NCBI GenBank assembly: GCA_039111635.1
Contig: JBCAQO010000010.1
Location: 2,294,001 to 2,358,000 of the forward strand
Direction of reading: 5' to 3'
Length of the DNA stretch: 64,000 bases
Origin: Heterobasidion occidentale
Taxonomy: Eukaryota; Basidiomycota; Agaricomycetes; Russulales; Bondarzewiaceae
The notes under the pieces are model-generated. The model was not told the origin of the DNA. It searched no databases and saw nothing but the letters and a program-made list of their open reading frames with translations. A program made the position numbers and the translations under genes. Every line of letters begins with the position of its first letter. Position 1 is the first letter of the stretch. Below are positions 9,223 to 22,226 of the stretch, in pieces.

Positions 9223-12200
9223 ATGACCTCCGTCACACCCTCGGAAGCGTCTTTCATTCTGGTAGGAACGCGAAACCTCTCAAATTTTGAATGAGAGAAG
9301 CCCCGCCTCCGACGTTGTTCTCAGTATACCCACAGGGAGGCCTTTGATACCAGAGGTCAGTCACCGCACTCGCCTCAGTTGACTACAGGTATTCATAGCC
9401 CATCATTGACGCAGAAACATCCTTCCAATGACCCTTCTTATGCTGTTGGCTCGACACCATCTTACGCGCACGATTGGTCTTCCTCAGGCGTTGGAGGAAA
9501 GTTACAAATTCATGGTCGTCACTTCGTCGACGCGTACGGACGGGTATGCGGGCTAAGGGTGTGAATCTTGGAGGGTCTTCCAAGACGTGCGTACTGCACA
9601 GTTATATATATGAAGTGAAATTCATTTCCTCTCAAGTCCAGTTAATCACGACCACGACATCTTCCCCGCGAACCACGAAACCGTAACATTTGTTGGAAGG
9701 CCATTCCCTCTGGAGGAGGCCCATGAACATCTGTCAAGGCTTAGGAGATGGGGGTTAACTTTCGGTATGCTTGTTTCCAAGTGATCGAACGTCTGGTTGA
9801 CTGTTTGTTGGAAAGTGCGCTTCCTCGTAACCTGGGAAGCGGTCGAAATGCAGGGCCGTAAGTCATATGCACATTGCGTTGCGTATGCTTCATCTGACTC
9901 TCTTGTTTTCACTGCAGTGGAATCTACGATCAGGAATACTTAGACTACCTTCGTAGCATCCTCACCCTTCTCCCTTTCTACGGGATGACTGCTTTCGTCT
10001 CTTTGCACCAAGACGTGTGGTCTCGTTATTCGGGAGGCTCTGGCGCTCCGGCGTGGACACTAGAAGCGGTTGGATTCGACCTTCATGCCCTTGAGGAGTC
10101 TGGCGCTGCGTGGCTCCTGGGTGTCAAAGGTGGAGGCCACGTTGAAGCTGAGCGCGGCATCTGGCCATGTGGGTATCAGAAGTTGGCCGCAGCGACCATG
10201 GCGTGAGTTCTTATAATCCTTGTTTTGCATTGCTGACCCTGTGACAAAGAACCTGTTTCTGGGCAGGCGACACTTTTGCGCCCAAGCTGCGTGTGAAGTC
10301 CAAAGACGGTAAAGAGATGTCCGTACAGCAATTCTTGCAGAACGCATTTTTAGATATGTGGGAGATCGTTGCGCGCACTGTTGGAGATCTGGACGGTGTG
10401 ATTGGCTTCGAAGTAAGAGAATGCGTCCCTCATGCGCACGCTGCACACTGAGTTTTCATCTGATAGTTGATGAACGAACCTCATAGAGGATATATCAATC
10501 TACCCTCGTTACATGAATTCGACTACAACACAGATCTGCATTTATCTCACGTCCGTGAGTATCGATGTTGATGTATTGCTGCCTGAACTAAATCATCACA
10601 TCCAGCATCCGCTCTCCAGTCATTCTTGTTAGGTTCAGGATACCCAACCACTGTCGGGCATTGGACTCGCTCTTTCCCAATGCCAACTCGTCTGACCTCC
10701 AACAGTGTTCTGAATTCTGCGAGCCGAAAGGCATGGCGCCCCGATGGACCGACGGGCGGCAAGTGCATATGGGAGATGCACGGAGTATGGGGTTATGATG
10801 CTAAGAAGAAAGATGGCATCGTTCTGAGAGAGAACTATTTCGTCAGGGAGCCGATGACGGGGAAGAAGGTGAGTACCAGAGTGGCTATATTGATTATATT
10901 CAATGACAAATTCCCTGTACAAGGTTGATTGGTACACCGATTTTTATTTCCCCTTTATCAATCAATGGACGAATAGAGTGCGGAGTGCATCTCTCAGCGA
11001 AAAGATGGTGTTTTTGGAACCTATACCCAACGAAGTCAGTCCATCCCATCCATCTCGTGCCGCATTTCAGCAAACTCATCAATCACTCTAGTTCTGTCCA
11101 TCTTCTTGGACTTCCGACCGGCAACCCGCGAACATGGTTTATGCTCCACATTGGTTCGCCCACCACACGCTACGACAATAATGGGCATACTCACTTCATG
11201 CGCTAGGTATTGCTTAAATACTTTGTTTGCGAAGGCATATGGTGAGTTCAGTGTCAACGTGCAAGGCTTATCGCGGGTAAGCTGTTTTGTCTTGATAGTG
11301 TTGTCGTTTCTGATCGATTATTGCAGGGAATGTTTCCCTTGAGGGCGTTTTATTGGGGACATCGCGGAGCTCGAGACAACTTTTCATTACAGATACGCAA
11401 CATTGTTGAGGCTGGATACAAAGCACTAGGCGAAAAACCTGTGATCATCGGCGAGTGCGGTGTACCAATGGATATGAAGTACGTTCTCACTTCAAGAATC
11501 CACACGCTCTGTGGCTCACGTAGGAGACGGGTTTACAGCAAGGGCGAGGCATTCAAGACAAACGATTTCAAGTGGCAAAGGCGCATGATGGATGCCATGA
11601 TCACGGGCCTTGAGCGATCGCTTGTTGGATTTACGTGAGTTCTCCTTCCCATATGACCCGCTCCCGACGTATGCTGACTTTACTCAGGCTTTGGAATTAC
11701 AATCCTGACAACGACGATGTCAAAGGCGACGACTGGAATGGCGAAAACTTCTCTTGGTTCAGTCGCTCGCGCTCCCTCTCCGCCTCAGAGCTCTCATTCG
11801 AACAGAACTCTGAGGGATTGGACAAAGGAGGTCGAATCCTCGAGTCTGTGGTGCGGCCGTATCCCGCCAAGACTGCCGGCATCCCTGTGCATTTCGAGTA
11901 CGAAATGTCCACGGGCACGTTCACATACGATTGGGCCGTGCCGCTCACGGGACCCCCGCCGGCAGACGACGTTTACTCAAGCTCTGGCAGCATTCATTTC
12001 CCTCCTGTCTACGGCCATCCCACCATCACCGCTCGCGAGACGGAAATCTTCGTACCATCTATGCTCGTGAAAGGACGGAGAATGACCATGCGCGGGCTGA
12101 TGGCAGAGGATAAGTATGTTTACGACGAAGATAGGCAGACCCTGTTTATCTTGGTCGACAATCTGCGGCCCGGACAGATCTATTCTATCACTGTCTCGTT

Positions 12201-12309
12201 CGATCCCCCACACAGCGGATTCGAGGTCAACAGCTTCTGGTCGGACTTTGGAAAGTGGATTCTAGCTGTTTTCGCTGCTATCGTCGCTCTGTTGTTGTTC
12301 TCTGCGTGA
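9223..12309 (+). CDS. GH5 sterol-beta-glucosidase / endoglycoceramidase-like enzyme
   Basis: A multi-exon gene whose spliced product closely follows the fungal GH5_12 ergosteryl-beta-glucosidase (EgCrP2/Sgl1) pattern. It has GVNLGGSSKT near the N-terminus, VTWEAVE, HQDVWSR, ATMATCFWAGDTFAPK, FELMNEPH (acid/base Glu), APHWY, VIIGECGVPMD (nucleophile Glu) and LWNYNPDNDD. A C-terminal beta-domain ends in a hydrophobic tail (WILAVFAAIVALLLF), which suggests a membrane anchor. Such enzymes cleave glucose from sterol glucosides or glycosphingolipids. All later introns splice in frame. Two single bases are missing relative to the family: one G near 9557–9561 (LRGVNL) and one base near 9847 (VE[H]AGP). 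The 5' exons 9223–9261 and 9325–9355 are tentative, since the intron between 9355 and 9389 would be only 33 bp. Confidence 0.8.
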
Positions 12310-12856
12310 TCTACGTACTAATACCGCTGCTCATCTTCTATCGTCTTGAAAGCAATGATATAGCTTAGGGTGGTCTTTTATCCGACTGCCTATTGTCGTG
12401 CCCATGTCCAAATAGATCTTTTTGCCAGATGTTGCCCCGTGGAATGTCGTACTGGGATCGACTTCGCCGCAGGTGTTCCCAGCTTTGAGGCACATGATTG
12501 TCAGTAACCCGTCGATACGGTACCTTCTCTGAAAAGAACGGTTATATGGATGTTAGCTCACACTTCCAAGCTATCTGTTGCTCTAGAATTACAAGTAGCG
12601 TCATGGGGTGGCCTGGTATTCCCAGGTCCATCTTCGAAAATTATCCGTGTTTCCTGTATGGGTGCTATCAATTCTTATTGCGCGCGCAGCCTGAGATGGT
12701 TTCGTTGGCCTTCAAATAACGATCGATATCAGGTGAAAGTCTCCACCGGTTCAGCAGACCTCAAGCTGGACATCGCCGGCTCGCCGCTGCTCATTCAGAC
12801 AACGACGGTAGACCATCTTGCTCTTACCTAGCCATCCAGCCGCAAATTTGTCCTCG
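12310..12856. other. intergenic region
   Basis: Nothing coding was recognised. It contains the 3' flank of the GH5 gene and the promoter of the oxygenase gene. Confidence 0.5.
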
Positions 12857-14254
12857 ATGGCTCTGAGGTTGCTTCCGAAGCTGAAGAGGAGTTTGAGTTC
12901 CGCTTGGCCGATCGCCGCACGCTTTACTTCTACTCTCACCACGACCGCTGGCGAAACCTCCCTCGCGATCCCGTCTCTCAACACATCCTTCTCCTATCAA
13001 TGGCTACGGGATTCTTGTCAATGCTTTTCCTGTGTTCACCCTTCCACACGTCAAAAGCTCCATCGCACTTCGGATATTCCACCCAACGTCGCCCCTGCTA
13101 AAGAGGGTGTTCGCGCCGGGCAGGACGGCGTACACATCAAATGGACAAGCGGGCATACCTCGTTTTACCCTTCCACGTTCCTTGAACGCTACGCCTCACC
13201 AGAGAGACTGAATACCTTCCACAAGGATGTCCACAAGCAGTCATGGGACGCAAAGTTGATCTCTCAGTCATCGGATCTATTTTTGAGCTACGGCTCGCTG
13301 CGTTCCGATGTTGGCCTGCTCGATGCTATAACCCAGCTATCGAAGTGTGGTTTACTTTTCTTGACCGGTGTACCGAATACGGAGACATCCGATGAGCGTT
13401 GTGAGGTCAGGCGGGTGGCAGATACGTTTGGACAATTGAGGTCGACTTTCTATGGGGAGACATGGGACGTGAAAAACATTGTGAACAGCCGCAATATTGC
13501 ATACACCAATCTCTTCCTTGGATTACACACGGATCTCTCGTATGTGCCTCTTCCTTTTCTTCGCGTTGTGGCAGTCCAACTTCGCTTCATCGTATCTGAT
13601 CCCCTTCAGCATATCATCTGTCCCTCATATCGTACTTTCAGACCCATTTTTCAGATCCGCTTGCCCTTTCCTCGCTAACTTCAATGCTGCGTCTCATTCA
13701 GGTACTTCGAACATCCGCCACGGTATCAAATCCTCCACTGTATTCGCAACAGGGTCCAGGGAGGCACATCCATCTTCGTCGATTCTCTCCATGCAGCGAA
13801 AACGCTTCGAAAGATTGACCCAACTGCTTTCTCGATCTTGGCTTCCACTCCCGTGTCCTTCCACTATATCAACGATGGGCATCACCTGCACTACAACCAT
13901 CCTACCATCGAGCACTCTCCCTTGGGCGACGAGATTTCGTACATCAATTACTCGCCTCCGTTCCAGGCTCCATTGCCACGCGACACGCCACCTGAATTCT
14001 ATACGGCCCTGGAGCGCTTCAGTAACCTGATGGAAGGTCCGGAGGCTAGGTTCGAGTATACTTTGAAGGAAGGAGATGTGGTCTTGTTCGACAATCGGAG
14101 AGTCTTACACGCGAGGACGGCATTTATGGAGTCTGAGGAAGGCACAGATGGTGAAGAGACAAATCGCTGGTTGAAGGGCTGCTATTTCGAAGCGGACAGG
14201 ATGGCCGATCGAGGCAGAATCCTCAGAGAAAAGTTAGAGAGCGTGGCATTATAG
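12857..14254 (+). CDS. gamma-butyrobetaine dioxygenase-like (TauD/BBOX family)
   Basis: Two exons, 12857–13539 and 13702–14254, with a 162-bp intron, encode 411 residues. The N-terminus (MALRLLPKLKRSLSSAW...) is basic and Ser-rich, like a mitochondrial targeting peptide. Next comes the small Cys/His domain typical of BBOX and TMLH (WLRDSCQCFSCVHPSTRQK), then the Fe(II)/2-oxoglutarate double-stranded beta-helix. Candidate iron ligands are the His and Asp of LGLHTDLS and a distal His in RRVLHAR. The family hydroxylates gamma-butyrobetaine to carnitine or trimethyllysine in the same pathway, in mitochondria or cytosol. Which of the two it is cannot be told from sequence alone. The frame is intact. 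Confidence 0.85.
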
Positions 14255-14982
14255 GGCCGAGATATCCATGAGTATGTGGCGTGGGTGTTGGTGTCATACG
14301 AAAGGTCAGAGTCGAAATCGCAATGTATACTAACGGCTACGAGCCAAATTTCTTTCCTTCCTCTCTCACGTTTACGGGTCGGATGGCTTAGAAGGCAAAC
14401 GGAGGTGAAGGGCAGGCACCTATAGGCATCCGTTGCATTGATCCGGATGTTTATATATACTTACTGTAAGGCACCCCACCTGTCGTCAGTGTTCCTGTTT
14501 CTAGCGCTGAATGACTGCGTGCTTTTATTGCAGGGTCGCATCTGACCTCACCCTAGCACCCAGACCTGTAGTGTTTGGTCGAGTCTCATCCTGCATCTCG
14601 CTTGAAGTAAATCCTTTAGCGTTGATAATGCACTACGATCTTGTCGTCTCCGATGTCTGCAGTCTAGCCAAGCTGAGATTAGAAAAAGATCTCAACGCAA
14701 TCCAGTTTCAAAACCTTGCAGTGACCGAAGAACTAGTAATACCTGTAATACCGGTGTTTCGCAAGAGATTGTCGTTCCGGACCGGATGATTTGTCGTCGA
14801 GGTACGCTCTTCGCGGTCTTTGTACCTCACTTGCTTACTTCCATCATTCGAATGACATCTAGCTTGATTGTCGGTTGATATTGATGTGTTTCTTTTCATG
14901 GAACAAGCACAAGCGCCCGTAGCCTGATGTATATAGACTCCACCCTTCTGAATTTGCGGACACTCGTGTTACCCGCTTTGCC
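14255..14982. other. intergenic region with TATA-like box
   Basis: No gene was recognised. A TATA-like stretch (gtatataga, about 14928–14936) lies some 50 bp before the ATG of the FAD-oxidase gene and is a plausible core promoter. Confidence 0.5.
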
Positions 14983-17478
14983 ATGATCCGGTTCTCAGCT
15001 ATCAGCGCCCTCCTATTTGGACGCTACGCTCTTGCGACTGGCATTCCCCGCTCTCAGACGCTACCATTAGAAATTCTCCGTACACAGGTCCAGGGAAGGC
15101 TCTACGAAGGCGAACCTTACTCAAAGCCATGCTTCGAAGACTTTGACTCAGCAGAATGTGAATCTCTCCGTGCAGGAAACGCTAATGACAGTGCGTTCGC
15201 TTCCGACTCTGCTTGGCTTTCTCACCTAATATTTTTCTTTCAGCGTTCAGGGCCGCGTTCTTTGGGTCGTATACTAACACTAATTGGGAAGCTTGTGAAG
15301 CCGTAGCTGGGGACCAGTGTCTCCTTGACTGGACGAACATCAACAGTTCAATCCCCACGCTTGCCCCGAACACGTGTCGTGCAGGCAGCATATCGCCCTA
15401 TTATGTAGGTCTCTTTGTTCTCATATTGACGCAAAGAAATTGAACGATACACAGATCGACGTTCGGAAACCGCAAGACGTTAGTGCTGCCTTCAACTTCT
15501 CAAGGGTGACGAAGACACCTCTGACTATCAAAAACACGGGTGTAGGCACTTCTTACAGTCTTCTTGGAAACTCGCTTAGCCAAGGGTCGTAGCACGATTA
15601 CAAGGGCCGCAGTAGCGCACCGAACACTCTGGCTTTGTGGGTCCGTGATCATCGCACGAAGTCTAAGCTTGAACAACTCATTGTCATATTGTTTTACCAC
15701 AGACGCACAATCTTCAGAATGTATGCATCTTTATTTTTATGCTTTGCCGGACGACAAAAAAAATGACAAAATATAGATCACGTACAACCCCAATTTCGTC
15801 GCCGATGGCTGTAGTCAAGCAAATCCTGGTGTGACCTTCGGGGTGCGTTCGTAATCTAAAGTATCTATACTTAATCACGCCTTCTTGACGTATCAAACAG
15901 GCAGGAGTTCAGTGGGCAGAAGCTTATGTCTTTGCTGAAGCGCACAACATCACTTTAGTTGGTGGTAAGTTTTTTTTCTAGACTTTGGATAGATGCATTG
16001 ATGATTATACATCGACAGGGAGTGATAGAGGCGTTGGCGTCTCTGGTGGCTGGGTTCAGGTAAGTCTTGCCAAACGCTAGTGCGTTCGATGCTCATACAC
16101 ATGCATAGGGCGGTGGCCACAGTGCCCTGTCAAATACCATGGGATTGGGGTAGATCGGGTGGTAAGCCTCATTTCAGGGAGTGGAACGTCCATTGCTTCA
16201 TAATATTGTCTAGCTTCAATTCAGATTGGTCTCCCCTGATGGCTAGTATGTGACTGCAATTGCGTGTCAAAACGAAGATTTATTTTTCGCTCTTCGTGGC
16301 GGTACGTGAATGATGCAACTTTCCCTAAAACGACCCTAGTTAATCTCCCTGTGAGAAGGTGGTGGTGGGACTTTTGGAGTGGTGCTCGAAAGTACCATGT
16401 TGGCATCACCTCGAGTAACGCTCCAGGCGGTCATCATATCTTGGGCTAACCCAAACATCACTCTTACTACCGCCCTTTGGACGCTCCTCATAGACCACGC
16501 TATCACTTGGGCGGATCAAGGGTGGGGCGGATTCGTCAATGGCGAATCTGTCATCTATGTCTCGCCAACATTGAACAAGACGGCAGCGACACAAGTCATG
16601 AAACCCCTGATAGAATTTGGTCAAAATGTAACGAATACTGGAGTTACGGGTGCTTCAGTTGTTGTGGCCGAGTTTCCGAGTTACTATTCCTTCTTTCAAG
16701 TATTTGCCAACGTCAAGTCCTCAGTGCGTCATCTAAAAATCCTCACTTGACGTGCATTCCACTGACGGCGAAACACTTAGACCGTTGGAGCCAATTTGGC
16801 TCTAGGATCACGCTTGGTGCCCCGCAATAACTTTGCAACCAACACATCCAAAGCAGAACTTCTCGGCGCACTGCTCAATGCACATGCAATTGCACCAAGT
16901 CTCCGCATGCTCATTTCTCCTCCAACGTCATTCCCTGGCGATAACACAACGAGTGTTACGGAGGCTTGGAGGGATTCGATTTACCACGTGACACTTATTC
17001 AGACATGGTACTGGAACTCTACAGTCGACTTCAAAAAGATGCGTACGCCAACGTGACCAAGGCTATAGACTATGTCAGGCAAATCACCCCAGATGCAGCT
17101 TACCAAGTAAGATCATGCCTCCCGTTCTTCTGTCGTTTTCTGATGACCTTCAAATAGAACGAGGCGGATATACATGAGCCCAATCATGAAGGTCAGGCGG
17201 CCAGTCATGTTGATGTTTGTGTCCCTTCTGAAACATATGCAGTATCATTTTGGGGAATACACTATTCACGACTTCTGAGCATCAAGAAAAAATAGTACGT
17301 ATACGGCTCAGCTTTGGCAGCTTGTGATTTCTAAAAGGATGGTGTCACAGCGATCCTGACCATCTCCTGGATTGTTGGCATTGCGGTGAGTGTATACGGT
17401 ACTCCGCGATGACACGAAACTCAATGAGCAGCAGTTGGATGGAATTCGAGCTCTCCACGCTTTGCGTGTTATCTCTGA
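14983..17478 (+). pseudogene. secreted FAD-linked oxidase (berberine-bridge type), apparently broken
   Basis: The start MIRFSAISALLFGRYALATG is a signal peptide. Exons spell a BBE-like FAD oxidase: TIKNTGHDYKGRSSA, VGGSDRGVGVSGGWVQGGGHSALSN, ALRGGGGGTFGVV, and a C-terminal NEADIHEPNHE–VSFWG–CWHCVGW end. This family uses covalently bound FAD to oxidise alcohols, sugars or aromatics outside the cell. The frame is damaged. One G is missing in GLGVDRV (16147–16150), a TAG stands at 16244–16246 in PDG-x-YVTA, and one base is missing at about 17036–17040 (FKK|DAY). The exon junction near 15,660 also could not be closed in frame. The single-base losses match the pattern of possible consensus errors elsewhere, but the TAG needs a separate explanation. 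Confidence 0.75.
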
Positions 17479-17882
17479 TGTTACAGTCAATCGCAGCCGA
17501 TGGTCTCCACGATATGCAGAGTGTGGCACGACATATAAGGAATTCTCCATTACCTCTGAATCAACGAATATGCTACGTATATTCACCCTATCCCAACCTG
17601 TGATATTCATGGGTGTCACTGCATCATTGAGTGGCCGTCTCCAAATCCAAACTCCTGTCGCATTCCGGTGACCGGAACGTGAAGGTCGGATGTCTCTAGT
17701 ATTTTCGTGACACGAACACTGCCGATATGATTGCAGCTTCGAGATAGGGTCAGCTGTTCCATTCTCAAGGGGAATCTTGTCGACGATCGAACGTCTCCGG
17801 TCCGACCCTGTCAACGTGGACGGTATAAAGTAGTCTACGCGTCGTCCGGATAGCCCTCTATACCACTCTCACAAGGCACAAC
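17479..17882. promoter_or_regulatory. promoter region of the beta-propeller gene
   Basis: About 400 bp between genes. A TATA-like tataaag at 17824–17830 lies about 55 bp before the ATG at 17883. No other gene was seen. Confidence 0.5.
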
Positions 17883-19345
17883 ATGCTTACTGTGTTAGGC
17901 TTGACCTTGCTGCTGATGCTCAGGGTGGATGCAGCCATGCACCATCTCCTAGTACCCTCGTATAATGCCTCTGCTATATACACTTTTCAGTTGGACGATG
18001 AGACGGATCAGTTGACTCTTCTTCATAATAATACAGCGACAGCAGGTGGTGCTTGGATTGCTCTGGACGTGAGATTCGGTTTCTCTATCTATGAGTCGGG
18101 CACCCGTATTTACGAATTTTGATGGTAACAGGAATCCAGAAAATTCGCATATCATACTGCGTGGACCGAACCAAACGATACGCTCGCTGCGTACAAGATC
18201 AATGATGATTTCAGTGTTACTCACATCAATAGCGTTGACGCGTGCGGGCCCCCAGGCCTTCGTCATCCCGTTGCATCTGCATCAGCGGGTGGGCGAAACA
18301 CGTCTGTCGTCTACGCAGCGGACTTCTATTCTCCCTGCGCCATTGCGTACGAACGTCTCGATGATGGCTCTATCGGAGCTCACCTGCAGACCATTGCATT
18401 TGGCCGTCTATCTCGGACGCATGATATCAAGTTCTCGCCTGATAGATTGCAAGCGTACGTCGCAGATCTCGGAGGAAACCAAATTTATACTCTTGACATC
18501 GAGGAGAATGGGACGCTCACCATTGTTGGCACCACGGCTTCGAGCAAGGTAGGGGCTAATACGCGCCACCTTGCTCCCCACCCCAATGGAAAATTCTTGT
18601 ATTCTATCAATGAGGAGGGGTATACGTCGGACGTCTTCCTTGTGAATAAGACCACCGGCGTGCCCACGTATATTTTTACGACCCTTCCGGCAGTCCCTAA
18701 TGGTGCGTGAAGTCCGTCGAACGTCGAAATGCGCATCTGAGGACGAGAACAGGCATCAATGAAACAGACCACTGGTCAAACGAGGTGACGCAACCGCAAG
18801 CCGTGGTTCCTCTGACATTAACTGTTTCTTTCAGGTCCAGCTATCTTCAGACAACAGGACTTTGTACTTGTCCGATAGGTCTCACACCACGGGTGGACCA
18901 GGTTATATCACTGGCTATGCGCTCGATCCTGAGGGATGGGTTGAAAGACAACTGTTTCAATTCCAGACTCCTAATGGGGGAGGTATCTCTAATATCATTG
19001 CTGCCAGGTACGTCGCATCTTGGCTACTCTTTTATGAAGGAATATCACGATAAATATCGAGCTCACAGTCCATGGAGCGATAACAGCAAGGACCTCGTCA
19101 CGCTCTCTTCGAATGATCAGACGATCAACGGGTCATTCGTCGCTGTGTATAGATTGAGAGACGAGAATCTGTCGATGGTGTCAAGAATTAAGTGTGTACC
19201 TTCGACTTCTGAGATTAGTCCGCTTAGATCTGATTTCTACGATTTGACAGCATTACTGATGACCCGTCTTGCTGTGGACCGGTCCTATGGGTTGATTAAA
19301 TTTAAGGGCGAGCAAAAGGAAAACGCGGATAATTGTGGATGCTGA
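17883..19345 (+). CDS. secreted lactonase-type 7-bladed beta-propeller (muconate-cyclase-like)
   Basis: Five exons (17883–18068, 18132–18702, 18753–18784, 18835–19007, 19069–19345) give exactly 413 codons including the stop. The N-terminus MLTVLGLTLLLMLRVDA is a signal peptide. The rest follows the fungal carboxy-cis,cis-muconate cyclase/6-phosphogluconolactonase propeller family: CGPPGLRHP, HDIKFSPDRLQAYVADLGGNQIY, ARHLAPHPNGKFLYSINE-like blades, and HWSNE–VQLSSDNRTLYLSDRSH across a 32-nt exon. Family members cyclise muconates from aromatic breakdown or hydrolyse sugar lactones. The secreted forms in fungi are largely uncharacterised. The extreme C-terminus may contain another intron, since the last ~40 codons do not resemble the family. 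Confidence 0.75.
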
Positions 19346-19933
19346 TTTACCGCATGCATGTTTGACAAATTGCGCCTCTAGTCCTCCCAAACGCTCTTGG
19401 GTTCTTCAGCGACTTCGGAGGCAGGATAAGTGAAACTCCCTGGGCTCTGGCATTCTGCACAGGTCTGGGATGATGATAGATACTGATAACAAAGCCCAAA
19501 ATCAAGCTACCTGCTAAGACAATTGAAGTTGAAAGCCTTCATACAACATGTGCAAATAAGCACTCGCTTTGACTCGTTGCTGAGGAGACGACTGTCTGTT
19601 GAACCGGTTCGAATTGCATTCAAAGCCTGGCGCACGGCAGAATTTTCTTATATTTCATGCTACTATTATTGTATACGAGACAGGGCATGTTGGTGGTGCT
19701 AAGATTTTTGGTTCTTAGTATACTTTTGTGCACCATAGCTCAAGGAAGCCTGCGCGTTTCGACGCGTCTCGCATGACACACCCAATATTACGCTGGCTCA
19801 TTCTCACCACGTGACGTTCCTCGCGTCGAAATCTTTGCCGTTTCTTTTGCGTGCTTGTATTTCGTTGACCACAACTCTGCAATACCCTCTGGCCAATCTA
19901 TAGAAGTCCCAGGACACAATATTCCACAATAAA
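19346..19933. other. intergenic region
   Basis: The 3' flank of the propeller gene and the promoter of YTM1. No coding sequence was recognised. Confidence 0.5.
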
Positions 19934-21430
19934 ATGGCCTCGACCTCGCAATCTGTCGTGTCCCTCCCGGTCGTACTCACGACGCGGACACAATATCCCC
20001 TTCCTAGTCAAAAATCATGATTCCTTCCACTTGGAAACGCTACCAGCTCTCTCAGCTAGTGAACAAAACGTTGTCGCTGACGAGGGTTGTGCCATTTGAC
20101 TTTTTGACTCATGGCGAGATCTTGAAGGGCAGCTTGGGCGAGTGGTGTGCGGAGAAGGGATTGGGGTGGTAAGCATTATACGCCTTTTTCTCAAAATCTT
20201 GACATGAACCCTGTCATTCTATTACCAGGAACAAACTCTTGAAATCGAGTATATCGAGTCGATCATGCCTCCCCAACAAATGTCTTCAATCCCACACGAA
20301 GACTGGGTGTCGTCGATATCATGCCAGCTCCCAGGGTAAGTCCCATCTGTGTCTAGTATTTAACTTGAAATATATCCTCCGCTTTTCCTTAGACATTTTC
20401 TGACAGCTTCGTACGATGGAAATCTCCGCATTTTCGACTACTCTCAAAAGCTGCTACATAGCGCTGCCATCCATGCTGCCCCCATCACCTCACTCTGCCT
20501 CGTTCCCAGCGCGTCCCAATCGCCTCCAGAGCGCCTCTTCGCAACAGCTTCGCACGATTTGACAGCTACCTTGACGCGTCTCACAGTTCCAGAGACCTCC
20601 AACCCGAGCACACAAGCTCTTGCAACCCTCCATCTGCACACTGCGCCGCTGACATCGATATCATCTCATCACGCTGGCTCGCAGCTGCTTACTGCCTCTC
20701 AAGATGGTCTTATTGGCCTTTGGGATACAATCGTGCCAGACAACGACGAAGTGCCGCTGGCACAGGTCGAGTCCACAGAGCGGAAGAAGCGGAGACGGGT
20801 CGACGACGCTCAAAAACCGAAACGCAAAGCACCACAGGCTGTGCTCAAATCACATACAGCGCGTGTATCAAAAGCCTTATTCGCGCATGAAGAGGGAAAG
20901 GCAGTAAGCAGTGGGTGGGACTCCACAATCAAGGAATGGGACCTCGAACTTGGGATCTGCACCCATACAATCGTGAGTATTGCAATTTCTCGACATGTGC
21001 GCGCAAATAAGCTGATTTTTACTTCCTGCAGACCGCTTCTGAAAAGCCATTTACGTCTCTTGCACTTCCAGCGCCCCAATCGCATCCCCAAACTGCAATT
21101 GCATCTTCAACAGACCGTACAACGACCCTCTTTGATCTACGCAGCACCGCCTCCACGTCCTCTTCCCTCTCTTTTACGCACCCGTCGACACCATCTTGTT
21201 TAGCGTTCGCACCCTCCGCCAGCGCGCAACAGTTTGTGAGTGGGGCGTACGACGGCGTCGTCAGACTTTGGGATCTAAGAAGCGCCGGACGGGAAATGGC
21301 AAGCTTCAAGGTCTGGGGAGGCACGAAGAAGGTCCTGGACGTAGATTGGGTGAAGGATGTTATTGGCATTGCTGGCGAGGGTGGCGTGGAGGTTTGGAGG
21401 GTGTCAGAAGATGGTAGCGCAGCGCAATGA
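19934..21430 (+). CDS. ribosome biogenesis protein YTM1/WDR12
   Basis: The spliced product has an N-terminal NLE domain (TTRTQYPLPSQK, STWKRYQLSQLVNKTL, PFDFLTHGEILKGSL) followed by seven WD40 repeats (e.g. SYDGNLRIFDY, SQDGLIGLWDT, SGWDSTIKEWDL, SGAYDGVVRLWDL) and a basic KKRRR loop. YTM1 joins NOP7/BOP1 (PeBoW) in pre-60S assembly in the nucleolus and is removed by the AAA+ ATPase Rea1/midasin acting on the NLE/UBL domain. Two single-base losses interrupt the frame: near 20015 (QK|FMIP, a T missing) and at about 20168–20170, where TGG|GTAAG is expected and TGGTAAG is present. The protein is essential in yeast, so an undamaged copy is expected. These look like consensus errors. Confidence 0.85.
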
Positions 21431-22226
21431 CGGAAGTCGCTGCTCAAAAGTAATCAGGACATCTACAGAGCTTGTGGAGTCCTCGTCACCACTAAACATT
21501 GATCATGGAGCCTCTGCCTATGAAAATGATGCAAACCATTCTTTGGGCGTCGATCTGGGGCGACTGCGACAGAACTTCGTGATGATGAGTAGTGGACGAT
21601 TCATGCGTGATCTGAGTTATACAATGATACTATAGGATAACAAAGCAATTCGATGGGAGGCTAGAAAGCAGCGGGGTAAAATATGGCTGCCTCTGACATA
21701 CTTGAGCCGGGTAGCGTACCACTTGCAGGCAATTCAGGGTGACGAACTTGCATTGGGCCCACGACCTTTTAATACGACTTGTGCAGCTTCCGCCCAAGTT
21801 TGCTCGTTGATCTCTTCCTGATGCTCCTGACAGCATAGGACTGTGGGTCATAGGTGTAATGATATGGACAATCGACATACTTGTTTTACAGGATCCTCAA
21901 TGGGCAGCCCATCGGCTTCTCTTTGCGCTAACATCTATCCTGAGGTCAAACTGCCGTGCGACTAAAAGCATGGATGACGAGACAAACCTCTGCACGCAAA
22001 CCACTGTCAGGTCAACAAATAAGCTATTCATGAGTGCGACACGGACCTCTGCCCCTCCTCAGTGTATCCCTGTGTACCATGACACCTGTGCCGATACCCC
22101 AAACAGAAATTCCCACAAGAGTGAGAACAGCGCCTCTATGAAGGATATCAGCTAGAGGGGGGGCCATTCCTTGCGACGAATTATACGATGTAGAAATATC
22201 GTCAAGGTGTGTGAGAACGTCTAGAG
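21431..22226. other. intergenic region; possible small minus-strand gene
   Basis: On the minus strand around 22155–22040 a short frame reads RGAVLTLVGISVWGIGTGVMVHRDTL. This is one membrane span followed by a basic stretch, as in small mitochondrial assembly factors. A second frame near 21930–21890 (READGLPIEDPVKQ) ends at a good GTATGT donor. I could not chain them into a full gene, so this is only a hint. Confidence 0.25.

Noticed and set aside
9223..19345. The enzyme row as a secondary-metabolite cluster
   Set aside because: No synthase, terpene cyclase or cluster regulator is present, and the enzymes belong to unrelated pathways.
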